From an uncultured Bacilli bacterium (GTDB lineage Bacteria; Bacillota_I; Bacilli_A; RF39; UBA660): a DNA stretch of 42,517 bases. Under the pieces are notes generated by a model that was given only the letters and a program-made list of their open reading frames with translations, was not told where the DNA came from and searched no databases. Both the position numbers and the translations under genes were made by a program. The first letter of the stretch is position 1; each line of letters starts with the position of its first letter. Below are positions 41,120-42,517 of this stretch, one piece after another. Location: assembly GCA_947630195.1 (NCBI GenBank), contig CANRGQ010000001.1, positions 1 through 42,517 of the forward strand. Direction: 5' to 3'.

Positions 41120-42517
41120 ATGGCAAGAGATGTTACAATAGATAAGATTCGTAATATTGGTATAATGGCCCATATAGATGCCGGTAAAACTACTTTTACA
41201 GAAAGAGTTTTATTCCATACTGGTATTACTCATAAAATTGGGGAAACTCACGATGGAGAATCCCAAATGGACTGGATGGAACAAGAAAAAGAAAGAGGTA
41301 TCACGATTACTAGTGCGGCTACTACAGCCCATTGGAAAGGATATCGTCTAAATATCATTGATACTCCGGGACACGTAGACTTCACTGTTGAAGTTCAAAG
41401 AAGTTTAAGAGTATTAGATGGTTCTATCTGCCTACTTGATGGTAATGCTGGGGTTGAACCTCAATCCGAAACAGTATGGCGTCAAGCTACGGAATATAAA
41501 GTACCAAGAATGATATTCGTTAATAAAATGGATAAATTAGGTGCGGATTTTGAATTTAGTTTAGACACAATTGGTAAAAGATTAGGAGTTAATTATGCCC
41601 CTATTCAATGGCCAATTGGAGCGGAAAATGATTTTCATGGAATCGTTGATTTACTAGAAAAGAAAGCTTATACTTTCGATAGAGCCGATGAACATGAAAA
41701 TTATAAAGAAATTCCTATTCCTGATGATTTAAAAGATTTAGTAGAAACTAAAAGACTTGAATTAATCGAAAAGGCTGTGGAATTTGATGATGCTTTAATG
41801 GAAAAATACTTAAATGGTGAAGAATTAAGTGTTCCCGAAATTAAAAGTGCTATCCGTAAAGGTGTTTTAAAAGCTGAATTCTTCCCAGTATTATGTGGAA
41901 GTGCCTTATCAAATACAGGTGTTAAATTAGCACTAGATGCTGTTATTGATTACATGCCTGCTCCAACAGATGTTGAAGCTATTGAATGTACTGACTTTAA
42001 TGGTAATATTGTTAAAAGACATCCAAGTGATTCAGAACCATTTATGGCTATGGCTTTCAAAATTGCCGCTGACCCTTATGTTGGTCACTTAGCATTCTTT
42101 AGAGTTTATTCTGGTCACTTATCAAGTGGTTCATACATTTTAAATAGTACGAAAAACGTTAAAGAAAGAGTTGGACGTATTTTACAAATGCATGCCAACC
42201 AAAGAAAAGAAATAACTGATGTTTATACAGGTGAAATTGCCGCTTTAGTTGGTTTAAAAAATACCACTACAGCAGATACCTTATGTGATGAAAAGAATCC
42301 CGTAATCATGAATGGTATGGAATTCCCTGATCCAGTTATTGATGAAGCAATCGAACCAAAGAGTAAAGCTGATCAAGAAAAACTTGGCCAAGCCTTACAA
42401 AAACTTGCGGAAGAAGATCCAACATTCAGATATAAAACAGATCCTGAAACTGGTCAAACAGTTATCAGTGGGATGGGTGAATTACACCTTGAAGTTTTAG
42501 TTAGAAGAATGAAAGAT
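41120..42517 (+). CDS. fusA: Elongation factor G (3' end outside window)
   Basis: The open frame runs from ATG 41120 to the right edge (466 codons), about two-thirds of EF-G, the ribosomal translocase GTPase. G1 is AHIDAGKTT (17-25), the switch region ERGITITSAAT, G3 DTPGHVDFT, G4 NKMD. Domains II and III follow (PFMAMAFKIAADPYVGHLAF, then SGMGELHLEVLVRRMKD at the edge). No stop or frameshift was seen. The ribosome site is weak, so translation is probably coupled to rpsG. Confidence 0.97.
   Translation, partial: MARDVTIDKIRNIGIMAHIDAGKTTFTERVLFHTGITHKIGETHDGESQMDWMEQEKERGITITSAATTAHWKGYRLNIIDTPGHVDFTVEVQRSLRVLDGSICLLDGNAGVEPQSETVWRQATEYKVPRMIFVNKMDKLGADFEFSLDTIGKRLGVNYAPIQWPIGAENDFHGIVDLLEKKAYTFDRADEHENYKEIPIPDDLKDLVETKRLELIEKAVEFDDALMEKYLNGEELSVPEIKSAIRKGVLKAEFFPVLCGSALSNTGVKLALDAVIDYMPAPTDVEAIECTDFNGNIVKRHPSDSEPFMAMAFKIAADPYVGHLAFFRVYSGHLSSGSYILNSTKNVKERVGRILQMHANQRKEITDVYTGEIAALVGLKNTTTADTLCDEKNPVIMNGMEFPDPVIDEAIEPKSKADQEKLGQALQKLAEEDPTFRYKTDPETGQTVISGMGELHLEVLVRRMKD

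Noticed and set aside
42312..42500. 62-codon plus-strand frame at the right edge
   Set aside because: It is an alternative frame inside fusA, whose own frame is intact to the edge.
1..42517. CRISPR array
   Set aside because: No regularly spaced repeat of 23-40 bp with unique spacers was seen; the repeats at 3304-3689 are too short and irregular.

Overview
The window is AT-rich DNA with the standard genetic code: TGG encodes Trp and TGA is used as a stop. Small ribosomal operons with Firmicutes-type leaders, many low-complexity anchored surface proteins and AT-rich promoters suggest an uncultured gut Firmicutes/Bacilli lineage of the RF39/Erysipelotrichia kind. That placement is an inference.

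Positions 1 to about 21,000 form one mobile block read almost wholly on the minus strand, best explained as an integrative conjugative element or an integrated conjugative plasmid. In transcription order (right to left) it holds: a LysR regulator; a radical-SAM enzyme with a MazG/Nudix protein; a promoter of the same layout as the LysR promoter; an ArpU-like regulator; a solitary beta-class DNA methylase; a small two-segment membrane protein (VirB2-like); a seven-repeat SpaA/Cna_B adhesin with a thioester domain and its sortase; TrbL/VirB6; PrgI/VirB3-like; small accessory genes; VirB4; an M23 peptidase; a palindrome-rich oriT candidate; two ribbon-helix-helix proteins; and a MobL relaxase. 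No integrase and no VirD4/TcpA coupling protein are visible, so the element probably continues past the left edge.

A notable feature of this block is translation start use. VirB4, TrbL and a DUF4313-like gene each have a perfect GGAGG placed 7-8 nt before an in-frame AUU, overlapping or next to the preceding stop codon, with no supported AUG, GUG or UUG. The methylase similarly has GGAGG 7 nt before AUA.

Positions 21,000-35,200 are chromosomal or accessory. Two tandem SipW-type surface proteins lie behind a promoter whose spacer is a G9 tract (likely phase-variable). A tRNA-Cys remnant, a histidine phosphatase, a membrane XRE regulator next to a fused ABC transporter, a DUF4143 ATPase, and a tandem-HTH repressor divergent from two more surface proteins follow. 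At 33,780-34,085 lies what looks like an unannotated type I toxin-antitoxin locus: a 36-residue hydrophobic peptide with a very strong ribosome site, 9-nt complementary 5' and 3' mRNA ends, and an opposing promoter that would make an antisense RNA of about 70 nt ending at its own terminator.

Positions 35,200-42,517 are housekeeping: rplK-rplA with an L1-type leader, rplJ-rplL with an L10 leader, a HEFGH metallopeptidase, two small membrane proteins, then rpsL-rpsG-fusA (cut by the right edge). rpoB/rpoC do not follow rplL, and L11 carries a long acidic tail.
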